Shown here piece by piece: positions 16,045-16,570 of a DNA stretch of 16,570 bases. The DNA lies in contig JANBTH010000478.1 of assembly GCA_027578815.1 (NCBI GenBank), positions 1 to 16,570 of the forward strand. The letters are read 5' to 3'. The position numbers and the translations under genes were made by a program. This DNA comes from Coemansia sp. RSA 1804. Taxonomy: Eukaryota > Kickxellomycota > Kickxellomycetes > Kickxellales > Kickxellaceae. The notes under the pieces are model-generated. The model did no database searches. It saw only the letters and a list, made by a program, of their open reading frames with translations, and had not been told where the DNA came from. Positions within the stretch are counted from its first letter, which is position 1. Each line of letters starts with the position of its first letter.

Positions 16045-16570
16045 TCTATGAAAAAAATGATGATCATATCTCCTTTCCAGCCTCCATAAGAAGTGGGGGG
16101 GTGGGGTTTTTTTCTCCCCCGGCTTTTAGAGTTTTATTATTTCCCTCTTTCTTTCTTTTTTCCTTTTTCATTCATAATTTTCTTTTTCATATCTTTTCCT
16201 AAAGACGGTTCTTGCATATTTCGATGAGGAAAGGGGGTGGTGGCTTTAGTCAAGCCATTAATACTATATATCAAGGGTTGGGATGTGTAGCAATATGCGA
16301 TTGGAGGACTCGTAGTAGTTTTTTGTTTATTTATCTTTTATTTATTTTCCAACTATTCCTTCTTTTTGCATATTGTAGCATTGTAGCCTCACTTGTTTTG
16401 ACTAATTTTAGCGTTTTTTATTTTGTCTGCTGGTCTTTTATAAAAGAAAACCAAAACCATCTGATGACACTTGCAAGCAGTTTGGATTCCACAGTTTTCC
16501 CATTGTAAACATTTTCTCTTTTCTCTTTTTATCAAGACAGCACTTTTAGAATTGCTGCAGAGAATAACAA
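16045..16570. other. 3' flank of the 878-aa protein gene
   Basis: AT- and pyrimidine-rich DNA without AATAAA. It begins with a G7-T-G4-T7-CTC5 cluster. A 94-codon ORF from ATG 16224 is T-rich and hydrophobic by composition only, and I do not call it. Confidence 0.5.
16095..16120 (+). repeat. G-run / T-run / C-run cluster after the stop codon
   Basis: Seven Gs (16095-16101), T, four Gs (16103-16106), seven Ts, CT and five Cs (16116-16120). The G4 or part of the G7 can pair with the C5 to form a short GC hairpin about 50-75 nt after the stop. It could mark a transcript end or be simple sequence. Confidence 0.6.

Noticed and set aside
16224..16508. 94-codon ORF near the right edge
   Set aside because: It is T-rich and hydrophobic by composition. 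There is no promoter or family signal.

Overview
The window looks like nuclear DNA from an early-diverging fungus. Its protein-coding genes are intronless, GC-rich and rich in Ser/Ala/Gln low-complexity sequence. They sit in strongly AT- and pyrimidine-rich intergenic DNA with eukaryotic TATA boxes and AATAAA signals. The stomatin has the Cys-rich IPCC-x-CCPNPF membrane segment that I associate with fungal and protist stomatins. A zoopagomycete/Kickxellales-type genome (Coemansia-like) is my best guess, but it is an inference from style and not from a database match. I found no bacterial operons, rRNA, CRISPR, complete transposon or convincing tRNA.

Layout. 1-351 (+) is the 3' end of a gene for a Thr-rich protein with nine 8-residue repeats. 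1055-2203 (+) encodes a complete stomatin/SPFH protein behind a TATA box. 2508-2717 (-) is a possible small gene of unknown function with its own TATA box, next to palindromic AT-rich DNA. 3193-3888 (-), 5275-6240 (+) and 6386-6910 (-) are three different single-pass membrane RING-H2 proteins, probably E3 ubiquitin ligases. The first two are divergent and the last two convergent. 6911-13407 is about 6.5 kb without a convincing coding gene. 13408-16044 (+) encodes an 878-residue, mostly disordered protein with short conserved-looking blocks. Its leader has a TATA box and a 16-codon upstream ORF. 16045-16570 is 3' flank.

How the genes may relate. The three RING proteins share one layout: a hydrophobic anchor, a basic stop-transfer run, a short pre-RING motif of the type [LF]-[ST]-x-[DE]-[QE]-x-x-x-L-[PH], and a C3-H2-C3 RING. 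They are best read as a local family of membrane E3 ligases that have diverged in their N-termini and tails. The neighbouring stomatin is also a membrane-domain organiser, but nothing in the sequence proves that the genes work together.

The least explained parts are the 6.5-kb gene-free region, with isolated transcription- and splicing-like signals around 10.1-10.9 kb and a strong hairpin at 9.41-9.45 kb, and the 878-residue protein.
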